Assembly (NCBI GenBank): GCA_944326565.1
Contig: CALVEL010000002.1
Coordinates: forward strand, 1 to 64,000
Origin: Candidatus Gastranaerophilales bacterium
GTDB taxonomy: Bacteria; Cyanobacteriota; Vampirovibrionia; Gastranaerophilales; Gastranaerophilaceae
Direction: 5' to 3'
DNA length: 64,000 nt
Shown: positions 16,041 to 24,496 of the stretch, in pieces
How the letters are laid out: the number at the start of each line of letters is the position of its first letter
Numbering within the stretch: the first letter of the stretch is position 1
The notes under the pieces: generated by a model
What the model was told of the DNA's origin: nothing
Databases searched by the model: none
The model's input: only the letters and a program-made list of their open reading frames with translations
Made by a program: the position numbers and the translations under genes

Positions 16041-18080
16041 CTATTCAGAACAGCCGAAGGCAATAGTAACGTGTTCTCTTGGATTAACGGCAGATATTTT
16101 GTATCCGCGGGGATCAACAAGGTAAGCAATTTCGTCGCCTGTAGTTTGGAATAATCCCATAGTACCTGATAAAGCGGTTCTTGTAACATCAATCGGAGCT
16201 TTAACAGTTTCCCAAAGACCATCACCTAAATTACGAGCAGCAGCACCGAATTCTCCTTGGAAAGCGTGTCCTAACATATAGCCGGCATCATTAGATACAT
16301 TTTCTACAGCGTTACCTAAGTTAGTAACAACACCACCGACTGTTCTTCCTGTAATACCAACAAGAGATCCTGCAAGTGTGAATGGCATTTCAACTAATCT
16401 TGCAACAGGGTTAACTTGTTTTGATTTATTAACCTGAGCTTGCAAAATTTGTTTTGGTAAATTAGCTTTGCAATCGCCGTTTTTGATTGAAGTGAAAGAC
16501 AATTTCAAAGCACCTTTGTCACATCCTGAAGGTCTTATTACTTCAACAACTTGACCTGTAACAGTTGATCCGCAAGGATAAGTTACACCATTAATAGTAA
16601 TATCTTCAAGAGTGTTAGCTCTAAAGTATTGACCAACGTGAGAAGATTTTGCTGTCAATTGGTCAATCATTTTAACTTTCAATGTAGGTATTTTAACAAT
16701 TTCTTCTTGTTCTACAAAAGCATTTTTGTTTACAGGACAAGCTGGACAAATGTTGTTAGCTGTTTTCGGATTAGTATCATAACCAAGAGCTACACGAACT
16801 GTCTGCATCATAGAAGCAATTTCTGCACGTGTTGCATCTTTGTTAGGCATAATCATATTCGGGTTAGGACTGTCTTTTAAAGCACCGTTTTGAAGTGATT
16901 TAGCAATAGGTATTCTTGCCCAATTTGGAACAGTATTACCGTCAGCATATTTGCTTAATATTTCATCAGCTTTGCATTGGTCAATATCACAAGTCATACC
17001 TTTTGCAATAGTAGTAAGAGCTTCAGCTCTTGTTACAGGGTGATTTGGTTCAAATTTACCGTTAGGATATCCTGCAAGTAAATTTTCATCTACTGCTTTA
17101 GCAATAGCAGCATTAGCCCAGTTGCTTGTTGGTACGTCTTTGAATTTACATTCAGTAGAAAGTCCGCAGTCATCTAAATTAAAACCTTTTACTAACATTG
17201 TTGCAAATTCTGCACGAGAAATGTTTCTGTTAGGTTTAAACATTCCGTCAGGATATCCGACAACAACATCATTAATAGCTAATTTGTCAATATCGCATGA
17301 TGCCCAATAGTTATTTGGGACATCGGGAAACATACAAGAGCTTGGGGATAAAGAGCTTGCAGCACCTGTGGTAGCGCCTTCACCTTTTATTTCGTAAGGT
17401 ACAAAACTTTTTCTTATTGCATCAATAGAATTTGATGTTTGTAAGTCAATAGGACAATTATTACCATCCATTAATTGTTCATTTCTTTCAATGGGGATAC
17501 CATTGTGACGGGTTGGAGCTTCATTTAGACAAGGTAATTGAGAAGCTGCACCTGTAATTTGACCGTCAGAAGATATAGTTGTTCCGCTTATATCAGAAGA
17601 AAGTACTCTTGGAGTTGATGCTAACGGAGTATCTGTTGAGAAGATAGAATTAGCAGGTTGACCTACATAATTGTTTGTACCGTAAATAGCGTTAGGATAA
17701 CCATATACTTGTTTCATATCTTTTCTGTCGGGTTTACCGGTTCCTGGACATACAGCACAAGCCGGTTCTGCCGGCTCATCACAGCTTATTTCATCTGGAC
17801 AATCGCAGTCAGACTTTTTCTTTTCGCAAGGATCGCAAGGATCCGGTTTTTGACAATCGCAATCTGGTAATGCTTTTTTACATTTCGGGCATGTGCTTGG
17901 TGTTTCGCATGGACATGCGGGACCTGTCACAACAGGCATTTGTTCTTCACATGGACATGCAGGACCTGTTACGGTCGGCATTGGTTGTTCGCAGGGACAA
18001 GCCGCCATTGCTTGATTCAAGGAACACGTTGCTATTCCAACGGCAATTGCAGCTGCCACAGTAAGTTTTTTAATAGTCAT
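16041..18080 (-). CDS. Secreted cysteine-rich SLH-domain (S-layer/envelope) protein
   Basis: 679 residues with a signal peptide ending near ALNQAMA-like SLNQAMA (residue 27). Residues about 28-105 are extremely Cys/Pro-rich, built on repeats of ACPCE-x-MP-x-VTGP followed by CDC and CDPC clusters. Three SLH modules follow (about 248-300, 305-360, 375-430; for example GYPDGMFKPNRNISRAEFATM and GYPNGKFEPNHPVTRAEALTT). The C-terminal 240 residues form a beta-rich segment and a Gly-rich helical segment that I do not recognise. SLH modules bind cell-wall polymers. The gene has a strong AAGGAGG site, a 187-base upstream region with hairpins, and its own terminator, consistent with high expression. 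Confidence 0.85.
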   Translation of the reverse strand: MTIKKLTVAAAIAVGIATCSLNQAMAACPCEQPMPTVTGPACPCEEQMPVVTGPACPCETPSTCPKCKKALPDCDCQKPDPCDPCEKKKSDCDCPDEISCDEPAEPACAVCPGTGKPDRKDMKQVYGYPNAIYGTNNYVGQPANSIFSTDTPLASTPRVLSSDISGTTISSDGQITGAASQLPCLNEAPTRHNGIPIERNEQLMDGNNCPIDLQTSNSIDAIRKSFVPYEIKGEGATTGAASSLSPSSCMFPDVPNNYWASCDIDKLAINDVVVGYPDGMFKPNRNISRAEFATMLVKGFNLDDCGLSTECKFKDVPTSNWANAAIAKAVDENLLAGYPNGKFEPNHPVTRAEALTTIAKGMTCDIDQCKADEILSKYADGNTVPNWARIPIAKSLQNGALKDSPNPNMIMPNKDATRAEIASMMQTVRVALGYDTNPKTANNICPACPVNKNAFVEQEEIVKIPTLKVKMIDQLTAKSSHVGQYFRANTLEDITINGVTYPCGSTVTGQVVEVIRPSGCDKGALKLSFTSIKNGDCKANLPKQILQAQVNKSKQVNPVARLVEMPFTLAGSLVGITGRTVGGVVTNLGNAVENVSNDAGYMLGHAFQGEFGAAARNLGDGLWETVKAPIDVTRTALSGTMGLFQTTGDEIAYLVDPRGYKISAVNPREHVTIAFGCSE

Positions 18081-18100
18081 TTTTACCTCCTTGTGTTTAT

Positions 18101-18124
18101 AGGGTTTTTGATTTCAAAAACCCC
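18101..18124 (-). promoter_or_regulatory. Stem-loop in the leader of the SLH protein mRNA
   Basis: Arms AGGGTTTTTG and CAAAAACCCCT form a 9-10 bp hairpin just upstream of the ribosome site of the SLH gene. It could stabilise a highly expressed mRNA. A second weak hairpin (ATTACC/GGTAAT, 18184-18201) lies further upstream. No known riboswitch is recognised. Confidence 0.4.
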
Positions 18125-18267
18125 TAAAGTTTCTTAAAAAACAAACTTATACCTGATTATGTACGTGATTAGTGATATCTCACATTACCGTTTTTGGTAA
18201 TTCATAAAGGCAATCTGTTTTTGCTTAAAAGGAGATATAAATAATTATTCATTATTATCTATAAATT

Positions 18268-18630
18268 TTAAAAGAATAAATTAGAGTCAATGTAAGATAT
18301 TATATAATTATATCTATCAATATTATTTTGAAACCACCAGCCGATTAAAGTTTCGAAAGCTGTTGCTTGTCTGTATTCAGCCTGATTGGAACGTCTGCCG
18401 ACAGGGATTGGTAAGTTTCTTCCTCTTTTTAAAATTTCTTTTTCTTCTTCTGTTAAAATGTTTTCTATTTCATTCAGTAAGAAAGCTTGAAAATGCCCTT
18501 TTACTTTTTCTGTTGTTATTTTATGGAGTTTTTGGGCATTATTTGTCATTTTTATGGTTTTTTTTCTAATATGTAATTCCCAAAGGGCATCTCCAAGGTA
18601 TGCATAATTTCTTAAATTCATTTCTTCCAT
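18268..18630 (-). CDS. mrnC: Mini-ribonuclease III
   Basis: 120 residues consisting only of an RNase III catalytic domain, without the double-stranded-RNA-binding domain. The catalytic motif is AYLGDALWELHIRKK (Asp and Glu for Mg), followed by RGRNLPIPVGRRSNQAEYRQATAFETLIGWW, characteristic of MrnC. It matures 23S rRNA in Firmicutes and is also common in Cyanobacteria. No strong ribosome site is seen; a -10-like TAAACT lies 6 bases before the ATG. Confidence 0.93.
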   Translation of the reverse strand: MEEMNLRNYAYLGDALWELHIRKKTIKMTNNAQKLHKITTEKVKGHFQAFLLNEIENILTEEEKEILKRGRNLPIPVGRRSNQAEYRQATAFETLIGWWFQNNIDRYNYIISYIDSNLFF

Positions 18631-18706
18631 ATCTTCAGTTTACAACAAATATATTGAAAAAAGTTTTACTCTATGCGAAAATCCAAATATTGATAAGGGA
18701 GATTTT

Positions 18707-19327
18707 ATGATTAAAAAAATATTATGTTCTGTATTTTTAATATTTTTATTATCAAATTTATGTTATGCAGAAATGATAATGCCTTCTCAAAGTATAGAAA
18801 ATGAAGTATTAGAGGTAGAACGCCCCAGTCAGGTTTATAATATGATGTTTCGAATAAAAAAAGATAGAAATACAATTTATAATGTTTTAAATTTAACTCC
18901 GTCACAAATAAATAAGATGACAGAAATTGAGAATGAACGATATAAGGAGATTGTACCAGTTGTAGAATGTCTTATGCAGACCAAAAGTGAAATAAAAACT
19001 CTAAAAGCACAAGGTGGTTCAAAATCTCAGATAGATACTGCTTGCAAAGAATTAGACAAATTGGAAAAACAAATTAAAAAAATCAGCAGCAAATATGATA
19101 AAGAATTTGAAAAAATATTAAATAACGAACAAAAAAGTAAATACAAGATGATTCAAAAATTACGATATGAAGATTTAAAGAAAATAAAAAAAATTGATCA
19201 ATATGGCAGAAAACAATCAGATTTAAGACCATTTGGTTGTAAAATTAGTCAGCCAGCATATATGGAAGAAATAAAAGAGGAAAATTCTTTTAAAAACAAA
19301 TGTAAAAGACTTTTTACAAAAGATTAG
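18707..19327 (+). CDS. Exported LTxxQ (Spy/CpxP-like) protein
   Basis: 206 residues with a signal peptide cleaved near CYAE (about residue 21). The segment LNLTPSQINKMTEIENERYKEI carries the LTxxQ motif of Spy/CpxP periplasmic proteins, followed by long charged helices (about 75-165) and two C-terminal Cys residues. Family members act as periplasmic chaperones or stress sensors. The similarity here is limited to the motif and helical pattern, so the role is inferred. A Shine-Dalgarno-like AAGGGAG lies before the ATG. Confidence 0.7.
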   Translation: MIKKILCSVFLIFLLSNLCYAEMIMPSQSIENEVLEVERPSQVYNMMFRIKKDRNTIYNVLNLTPSQINKMTEIENERYKEIVPVVECLMQTKSEIKTLKAQGGSKSQIDTACKELDKLEKQIKKISSKYDKEFEKILNNEQKSKYKMIQKLRYEDLKKIKKIDQYGRKQSDLRPFGCKISQPAYMEEIKEENSFKNKCKRLFTKD

Positions 19328-19328
19328 C

Positions 19329-19357
19329 TTGTCGTAATGTAGAAAATTTGATACAAT
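19329..19357 (+). promoter_or_regulatory. Promoter of the TrmB-type regulator, probably leaderless
   Basis: TTGTCG (19329-19334), a 17-base spacer, then TACAAT (19352-19357). The ATG begins 7 bases after the -10 box, where transcription should start, and there is no ribosome-binding site between them. Confidence 0.55.
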
Positions 19358-19363
19358 TCACAT

Positions 19364-20182
19364 ATGGATGAAATAATAGAGAGTTTAAAAGAAATAGGCT
19401 TAAATGGTTATGAAGCTAAGGTATATCTTGCTTTATTAAAAAAATACCCTGCTACAGGTTATGAAATAAGTAAATTGGCAGATATTCCTCAATCTCGAGC
19501 ATATGATACATTAAAAGCACTTGAAAATTCTCAAATTGTCATGAGTTCTAAAACAAAGCCTACAACGTATACTCCGATTAGACCAAAAGAATTAACAAAA
19601 CGGTACAAAAGAAAAATTAATTCAACACTTGATTTTCTTGAAAAAAAGCTGCCTAATGTTAAAGAAGATTATACAGAGCCTATTTTGACAGTAAGCGGAA
19701 ATAAAGAAATTAAAGAAAAAGTTATTGAAATAATAAAAAATGCACAAAAAGAAATATATCTCGAAATATGGTCTCAGGATTTTAAATATATTGAAAATGA
19801 CTTATTAGACAGTTATAATCGAGGGCTTGATATAAAAATTGTCGGTTATGATAATTTTGATTGTATGTTCGGTACAGTTTTCAAACACTCTGGAGCAAGA
19901 GAAATCGAGCATTCTTTGGGTGGTAGAATGATTTTTATCACAGCAGACAACTCAGAGGGGCTTTTTGGTAAAATTGAATCAAAAAAACATGAAAGCATCA
20001 CTTCTATTTGGACTAAAAATGAAGATATCGTTTTTTTAATAAAAGAATTTATTGTGCATGATATGTATTTAATCGATATTGAAGGGCAATTCCCCGAGCA
20101 GTTAAAATATTTTTACGGAAAAGGGCTAAAGCGTCTGAAAGATAAAGTATTAAGTCCAAATGCAGAATATCGTATCCATTAA
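19364..20182 (+). CDS. TrmB-family transcriptional regulator
   Basis: 272 residues. The N-terminal TrmB winged helix is clear (residues about 1-80: GLNGYEAKVYLALLKKYPATGYEISKLADIPQSRAYDTLKAL), followed by a coiled-coil linker and a PLD-like C-terminal effector domain with the usual EIYLEIWSQDF and EHSLGGRMIFITADN-type strands. Family members sense sugars or other small molecules and control transport or metabolic genes. No neighbouring transporter identifies its target. It appears to be expressed from a leaderless promoter. Confidence 0.9.
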   Translation: MDEIIESLKEIGLNGYEAKVYLALLKKYPATGYEISKLADIPQSRAYDTLKALENSQIVMSSKTKPTTYTPIRPKELTKRYKRKINSTLDFLEKKLPNVKEDYTEPILTVSGNKEIKEKVIEIIKNAQKEIYLEIWSQDFKYIENDLLDSYNRGLDIKIVGYDNFDCMFGTVFKHSGAREIEHSLGGRMIFITADNSEGLFGKIESKKHESITSIWTKNEDIVFLIKEFIVHDMYLIDIEGQFPEQLKYFYGKGLKRLKDKVLSPNAEYRIH

Positions 20183-20202
20183 ATTAAAAAAAGGAGAGTT
20201 GT

Positions 20203-20577
20203 ATGAAAAAGGTAATATTGGGAATAGTTTTAGTTGGAATGTTCTGTGCATTTAATTTTGAAAATACAGCGATATCGGCACAAGAAACCACAAAAACTAG
20301 TTCCAGAAAGGTAACAAAAGCTCAATTAGATAAATTAGCAATGTCGATGCTGAAAGCTGCTGAAAAACGAGATAATGCAAGTATGCAAATGTATTTTAAA
20401 AAATTACTAGAAAGTGGAGTAGATACTGTATATCAACCCCAAATCGCAGCTAAAAAAACACCTCAATGTCCACCGATAAAAATGGAGCTTAATGGAAGAA
20501 AATTACAAGGAAGTCTTTGTGCACAGACAGGTTATAAATATAATGGCAAAGAATACTGGATTGGATATTGTAAATAA
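20203..20577 (+). CDS. Small exported protein with conserved-looking cysteines
   Basis: 124 residues with a signal peptide (about 1-28, ending near AISAQE). The mature part has a helical middle and a C-terminal segment with four Cys residues (CPP, SLC, and the final YCK among them) and the strand KYNGKEYWIGYC. It has a good AAAGGAG ribosome site and its own terminator. I recognise no family. Disulphide bonds are plausible in the periplasm. Confidence 0.7.
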   Translation: MKKVILGIVLVGMFCAFNFENTAISAQETTKTSSRKVTKAQLDKLAMSMLKAAEKRDNASMQMYFKKLLESGVDTVYQPQIAAKKTPQCPPIKMELNGRKLQGSLCAQTGYKYNGKEYWIGYCK

Positions 20578-20601
20578 AAATTTTTAAATAATTATAAAAT
20601 G

Positions 20602-20625
20602 AGACACAGCTAAAAAGCTGTGTCT
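20602..20625 (+). terminator. Hairpin terminator after the small exported protein
   Basis: Stem AGACACAGC / GCTGTGTCT with loop TAAAAA. It is followed by an A/T-rich tract but no clean T run, so termination may be partial. The gap to the thymidine kinase gene shows nothing else apart from promoter-like TATAAT. Confidence 0.7.
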
Positions 20626-20781
20626 TAAAATTTAATTTATTTTATTTAGAAACCAAGTAAAATAATATAAAATTAAAAGATAGGAAATAAAAATTAACAA
20701 ATTTTTACTTTAAAAAAAAATATAGTAGGATTATAATTATTTATAAAAGAACAATAATATTTTATTACAGGGGACATATAG

Positions 20782-21405
20782 ATGGATGGTTATTATAGTT
20801 TTGAGTTGATAACAGGACCGATGAGTTGCGGAAAAACAGAAGAGCTTTTAAGAAGGGTAAGACGTTGTATCATCGCAAAGAAAAAAGTTAAAGTTATTTC
20901 GCCTGATGTAGATACTCGCACAAAAGGAGATTATATTGAATCAAGAAACGGTCTGTGGTTGGATGCAATAAAAGTAAAACATTCTATCCAAATTTTAAGT
21001 TTAGTTAAACCTGAAGATGAAGTTATTGCTATAGATGAATTACAATTTTTTGATAGTAATATTACAAAAGTTATTGCAAAATTGATGGAAGACGGTAAAA
21101 AAGTAATAGGAACTGGACTTGAGTTGGATTTTAAAGCTGAACCATTCGGACAAATGCCTCAATTATTATGTCTTGCAACGACAGTTGATAAATTGCATGC
21201 AGTCTGCATGAAATGCGGATGTGAACATGCTACTCGTACTCAAAGATTAATAGATGGAAAACCTGCTGATAAAAGTTCTCCTTTAATTATGATTGGAGGA
21301 GATGAGACTTATGAAGCAAGATGCGTAAAATGTTACGAATTACCCGATAAAAACCACGACAAGGCAAAATCTGCTTTAAAAATCCTTCCTTTTTGCCATA
21401 AATAA
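20782..21405 (+). CDS. tdk: Thymidine kinase (TK1 type)
   Basis: 207 residues. P-loop GPMSCGKTEELLRRV near the N-terminus, the DELQFFD Walker-B motif (about residue 85), and the zinc-binding lasso (CMKCGCEHATRTQR, then CVKCYE) define the TK1 class. It phosphorylates thymidine in the salvage pathway. The start follows GGGGA. The length is normal. Confidence 0.96.
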   Translation: MDGYYSFELITGPMSCGKTEELLRRVRRCIIAKKKVKVISPDVDTRTKGDYIESRNGLWLDAIKVKHSIQILSLVKPEDEVIAIDELQFFDSNITKVIAKLMEDGKKVIGTGLELDFKAEPFGQMPQLLCLATTVDKLHAVCMKCGCEHATRTQRLIDGKPADKSSPLIMIGGDETYEARCVKCYELPDKNHDKAKSALKILPFCHK

Positions 21406-21457
21406 AAGGATCTAATTGCTTCAATTAAATAAATGATGATTTTTTCCTAAAAAACAT

Positions 21458-21463
21458 TATAAT
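21458..21463 (+). promoter_or_regulatory. -10 box directly before the 21470 gene (leaderless candidate)
   Basis: A perfect TATAAT ends 6 bases before the ATG and no Shine-Dalgarno sequence is present. The -35 region is weak (TGATGA at an 18-base spacing). Confidence 0.45.
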
Positions 21464-21469
21464 TTTGTT

Positions 21470-22108
21470 ATGAAAAAGTCTATTGTTTTTTTGCTGGCTT
21501 TAATATTTTCAACAACAAATACGTTTGCTTTCTTTGGAAAAGATGAAAAAATAGATACAGAAGGCAAAGGTTACCTTGGCACACTTCCAAATCTTACAAA
21601 ACAATATGAAGTAACAGAGCCAGCGCAAGGGACTCCAATTTTTGATAAGACACAACAATTTCACAGCTCTAATGAATTAAAACCTATTCCTCGAGAAGAC
21701 CCATCCTTTGTTAATATTATTTTAAAACCCGATAAAACAAGTGAATATATAAACGATTTGAATGATTTTATAATTATGCTTGAAAAATTGTATGACTCTA
21801 TCGAAAATCGTGAGGATGTACAAAAATTTGCAGCAAAAGTTTATTTTTTTAATAAAAATGCTGACTATTTTCGTGATAAATATGCAAATAAACCCGAAAG
21901 TTATTTTATAAGTTATCAAAAACTATTAGAATTGAGTTTAAGAGCAAATACTATTTCAAATCTCAGAGTTGAGGCTGAAAAGTACAAAGCTTATCTTGCA
22001 TATTCAAATGCCGGAAAAATTTATAATTCCGAGAATATTGACTTACAGCTGGATTACCTTAAAAATGAAATAGAATCAGTTATTGTTATTTTGAAAGAAG
22101 CTGAATAA
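21470..22108 (+). CDS. Hypothetical exported protein
   Basis: 212 residues with a clear signal peptide (MKKSIVFLLALIFSTTNTFA, cleavage near residue 20). The mature protein begins with a polar linker (about 25-75), then an alpha-helical domain (about 80-210) with regular Leu/Glu heptad-like spacing. No known motif is seen. It is convergent with the next gene, only one base apart. It may act in the periplasm; nothing more can be said. Confidence 0.72.
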   Translation: MKKSIVFLLALIFSTTNTFAFFGKDEKIDTEGKGYLGTLPNLTKQYEVTEPAQGTPIFDKTQQFHSSNELKPIPREDPSFVNIILKPDKTSEYINDLNDFIIMLEKLYDSIENREDVQKFAAKVYFFNKNADYFRDKYANKPESYFISYQKLLELSLRANTISNLRVEAEKYKAYLAYSNAGKIYNSENIDLQLDYLKNEIESVIVILKEAE

Positions 22109-22109
22109 A

Positions 22110-22508
22110 TTACTCTTTTAGTAAAGGAAATTTGTATTCAAAAGGTTTTTTTTCAAAGAAATTACCGCAAATTTTGTCAAGATTTTCTCTTTGTTTTGTT
22201 TTGAAATTGATTTCCTTTTTATCGGCATTTATAAAATACAGATAAAAATCGTATGCATATACAGTATCACGATCTTTTACATCTTTTTTATAAATTGTTT
22301 CAATGTTACACTGCATAATTTCTTTGAAATTGAATTCTGTTTCATATTTTACATTGCCAAGAGCATTTTTCTCTTTGTAATAGCAATTACCATCAGTATT
22401 CTTGCAAGAAATTACAGCAAAATCTTTATGATAATTTTCAATAACAAATACTGAAAAAATTGCAATTAAAATTATTATAATTGTCAAAAAAGATATTTTT
22501 TTATTCAT
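22110..22508 (-). CDS. Hypothetical membrane-anchored protein downstream of a solute-binding lipoprotein
   Basis: About 132 residues: an N-terminal membrane segment or uncleaved signal (residues about 6-25), then an extracytoplasmic domain with four Cys residues (CKNTDGNCYY, MQC, ICG). I use the ATG that overlaps the TGA of the preceding solute-binding gene (ATGA), which suggests translational coupling. No family is recognised. Confidence 0.65.
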   Translation of the reverse strand: MNKKISFLTIIIILIAIFSVFVIENYHKDFAVISCKNTDGNCYYKEKNALGNVKYETEFNFKEIMQCNIETIYKKDVKDRDTVYAYDFYLYFINADKKEINFKTKQRENLDKICGNFFEKKPFEYKFPLLKE

Positions 22509-23290
22509 CAATTTAATCCCCATTTATGTTGAAGTCTGGTTAATTTACCTGTACGGGCATATTCTTTAAGAAAATAATTTGTATATTCACGAAGACTTTC
22601 AGTATCTTTTCCTTTTCTAAAAGCTATTGCATAAGGCTCTACAGAATATCTTCCGGGTAAAAGTTTAAAATATTTATCATTATATACATAATCTAACAAA
22701 ACAGAATCATCAGCAATTAAAGCAACTGCTAAACCTTCTTTTAGAGCTTTTACCGCATCATCATAGTTTTTATATCCCATAATTGTTGAATCAGGAAGTT
22801 CATTTCTTACATTTATTTCACTTGTAGATCCATATACAATTATTACTCTTTGCCCGTTTAATTCTTTTAATGTTGATATTTTACTCCAATGAGGAAGCAT
22901 AATTGCTTGTCCTGATTCATAGTATGGTATCGAAAAATCCATAATCTTGGATCTGTTTTTTGTAATAGACATTGTAGCAATAAGACAATCAACTTTTCCT
23001 GAATTTAAATAAGCAATACGATTTTGAGCTGTTACCGGTACATATTCGACAGCATTTGCATATTTATTTACTAAATATAGAGCTAGTTCAGAACCTAAAT
23101 CAACATCAAAGCCGTAATTGTAACCATCTTCTCCTAGAAATCCGAAAGGTTTAGCATCTGTTCTTACACCAACAATTAATTTTTTGCGTTTTAAAACAGC
23201 ATTAAGTGTTCCTGGGGCGTTGTCTTTTGTTGTGCAACCACAAAGAAAAAGTGTTATAAACAAAAGTGTGCAAAATACTTTTTTGTACAT
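22508..23290 (-). CDS. Amino-acid-type ABC transporter solute-binding lipoprotein (family 3)
   Basis: 260 residues. A lipoprotein signal ends with FLCGC (lipid-bearing Cys at about residue 19). The mature part is a bacterial family-3 solute-binding protein: KKLIVGVRTDAKPFGF, GFDVDLGSELALYL, VPVTAQNRIAYLNSGKVDCLIATMSITKNR, and DYVYNDKYFKL. It should bind a polar amino acid outside the inner membrane. No permease or ATPase gene is beside it, so its partners must be elsewhere, or it has a sensing role. Confidence 0.92.
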   Translation of the reverse strand: MYKKVFCTLLFITLFLCGCTTKDNAPGTLNAVLKRKKLIVGVRTDAKPFGFLGEDGYNYGFDVDLGSELALYLVNKYANAVEYVPVTAQNRIAYLNSGKVDCLIATMSITKNRSKIMDFSIPYYESGQAIMLPHWSKISTLKELNGQRVIIVYGSTSEINVRNELPDSTIMGYKNYDDAVKALKEGLAVALIADDSVLLDYVYNDKYFKLLPGRYSVEPYAIAFRKGKDTESLREYTNYFLKEYARTGKLTRLQHKWGLN

Positions 23291-23364
23291 AAATCTTCCT
23301 TCTTATTTATTAAATAATAATTTAGCTAAAATTAAAAGTCAATAATTTAAAGGTTTGATAAATA

Positions 23365-23390
23365 AAAAGCTCTCTTTTAAGAGAGCTTTT
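23365..23390 (-). terminator. Intrinsic terminator after rpoD
   Basis: Stem AAAAGCTCTC / GAGAGCTTTT with loop TTAAAA on the minus strand, followed by a T run, 6 bases beyond the rpoD stop. Confidence 0.88.
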
Positions 23391-23395
23391 ATATT

Positions 23396-24496
23396 TTATG
23401 ATTCTACATATTCACGTAATCTTTTACTTCTGTTTGGATGACGTAGTTTTCTTAAAGCTTTTGCTTCAATTTGTCTAATACGTTCTCTTGTTACGCCAAA
23501 TAATTGTCCTACTTCTTCTAATGTTCTTTGACGACCATCATCCATACCGAAACGAAGTCTCAAAACATCACGTTCTCTTGGGGATAATGTACATAAGACT
23601 TCCGCCAAATCTTCACGTAAAAGTTCGCTTGCTACGGTCTTGATAGGTGCATCTGCTTCTTTATCTTCAATAAAATCACCAAGGCGGCTGTCTTCTTCTT
23701 TTCCGATAGGTGTTTCCAAAGAAAGCGGTTCTTGAGCTATTTTGATGATTTCACGAAGTTTTGGAATAGATACATTCATTTCTATAGCCAATTCATCTTC
23801 GGTTGGTTTTCTTGATAATTCTTGTGCAAGACGGCGAGTTACTTTTTTAAGCTTATTTATAGTTTCTACCATATGTACTGGGATACGAATAGTTCTTGCT
23901 TGATCTGCAATAGCTCTTGTAATTGCTTGTCTTATCCACCAAGTTGCATAAGTTGAAAATTTAAAACCACGCTCATGGTCAAATTTTTCTGCAGCTCTGA
24001 TAAGACCTAAATTACCTTCTTGAATTAAATCCAAGAAAAGCATTCCTCTGCCGACATATTTTTTAGCAATTGATACAACCAAACGCAAGTTTGCTTGGAC
24101 AAGTTTTCTTTTTGCAATTGCACCAGGTGTACCCCCTTCAAGAATTTTTCTTGCTAATTCAATTTCTTCATTAGCTGAGAGTAATTTTATTCTTCCAATT
24201 TCTCTCAAATATAACCTTACAGGATCATCTACAGCAATTCCTTTTGGTAATTCAAAGTCATTAGGGTTTTCTTCTTCTGTTGAATTCATCATATAGATGT
24301 CATCAAGGTTCATTTTATTATCTATTTTTGCGGTTACGATATCTTCGATATTATCTGTGCTGATATCCATATTAATGTAATTTACATCATCATGTTCATT
24401 GTCAAGTGAAGAATCCTCATCAATGTCAGGAATATTTAGGTTTTCATCATCTAAAATACTGACGATTGAGGAGTTTGATTGTCTTTTTTTAGTCAT
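23396..24496 (-). CDS. rpoD: Primary RNA polymerase sigma factor (RpoD/SigA)
   Basis: 366 residues. A variable acidic N-terminus is followed by region 1.2 ([25 protein letters not shown]), region 2 with [41 protein letters not shown], region 3, and region 4 ending with [23 protein letters not shown]. The latter is very close to cyanobacterial group 1 sigma factors. A GGAGA site precedes the ATG, which lies within the last codons of dnaG (8-base overlap), the classical dnaG-rpoD macromolecular-synthesis pair without rpsU. Confidence 0.97.
   Translation of the reverse strand: MTKKRQSNSSIVSILDDENLNIPDIDEDSSLDNEHDDVNYINMDISTDNIEDIVTAKIDNKMNLDDIYMMNSTEEENPNDFELPKGIAVDDPVRLYLREIGRIKLLSANEEIELARKILEGGTPGAIAKRKLVQANLRLVVSIAKKYVGRGMLFLDLIQEGNLGLIRAAEKFDHERGFKFSTYATWWIRQAITRAIADQARTIRIPVHMVETINKLKKVTRRLAQELSRKPTEDELAIEMNVSIPKLREIIKIAQEPLSLETPIGKEEDSRLGDFIEDKEADAPIKTVASELLREDLAEVLCTLSPRERDVLRLRFGMDDGRQRTLEEVGQLFGVTRERIRQIEAKALRKLRHPNRSKRLREYVES

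Noticed and set aside
17870-18137. Open frames opposite the Cys-rich head of the SLH gene
   Set aside because: They are shadows of the repetitive coding sequence, without ribosome sites.
18081-18267. Riboswitch in the SLH gene leader
   Set aside because: Two simple hairpins are present, but no known riboswitch core could be matched.
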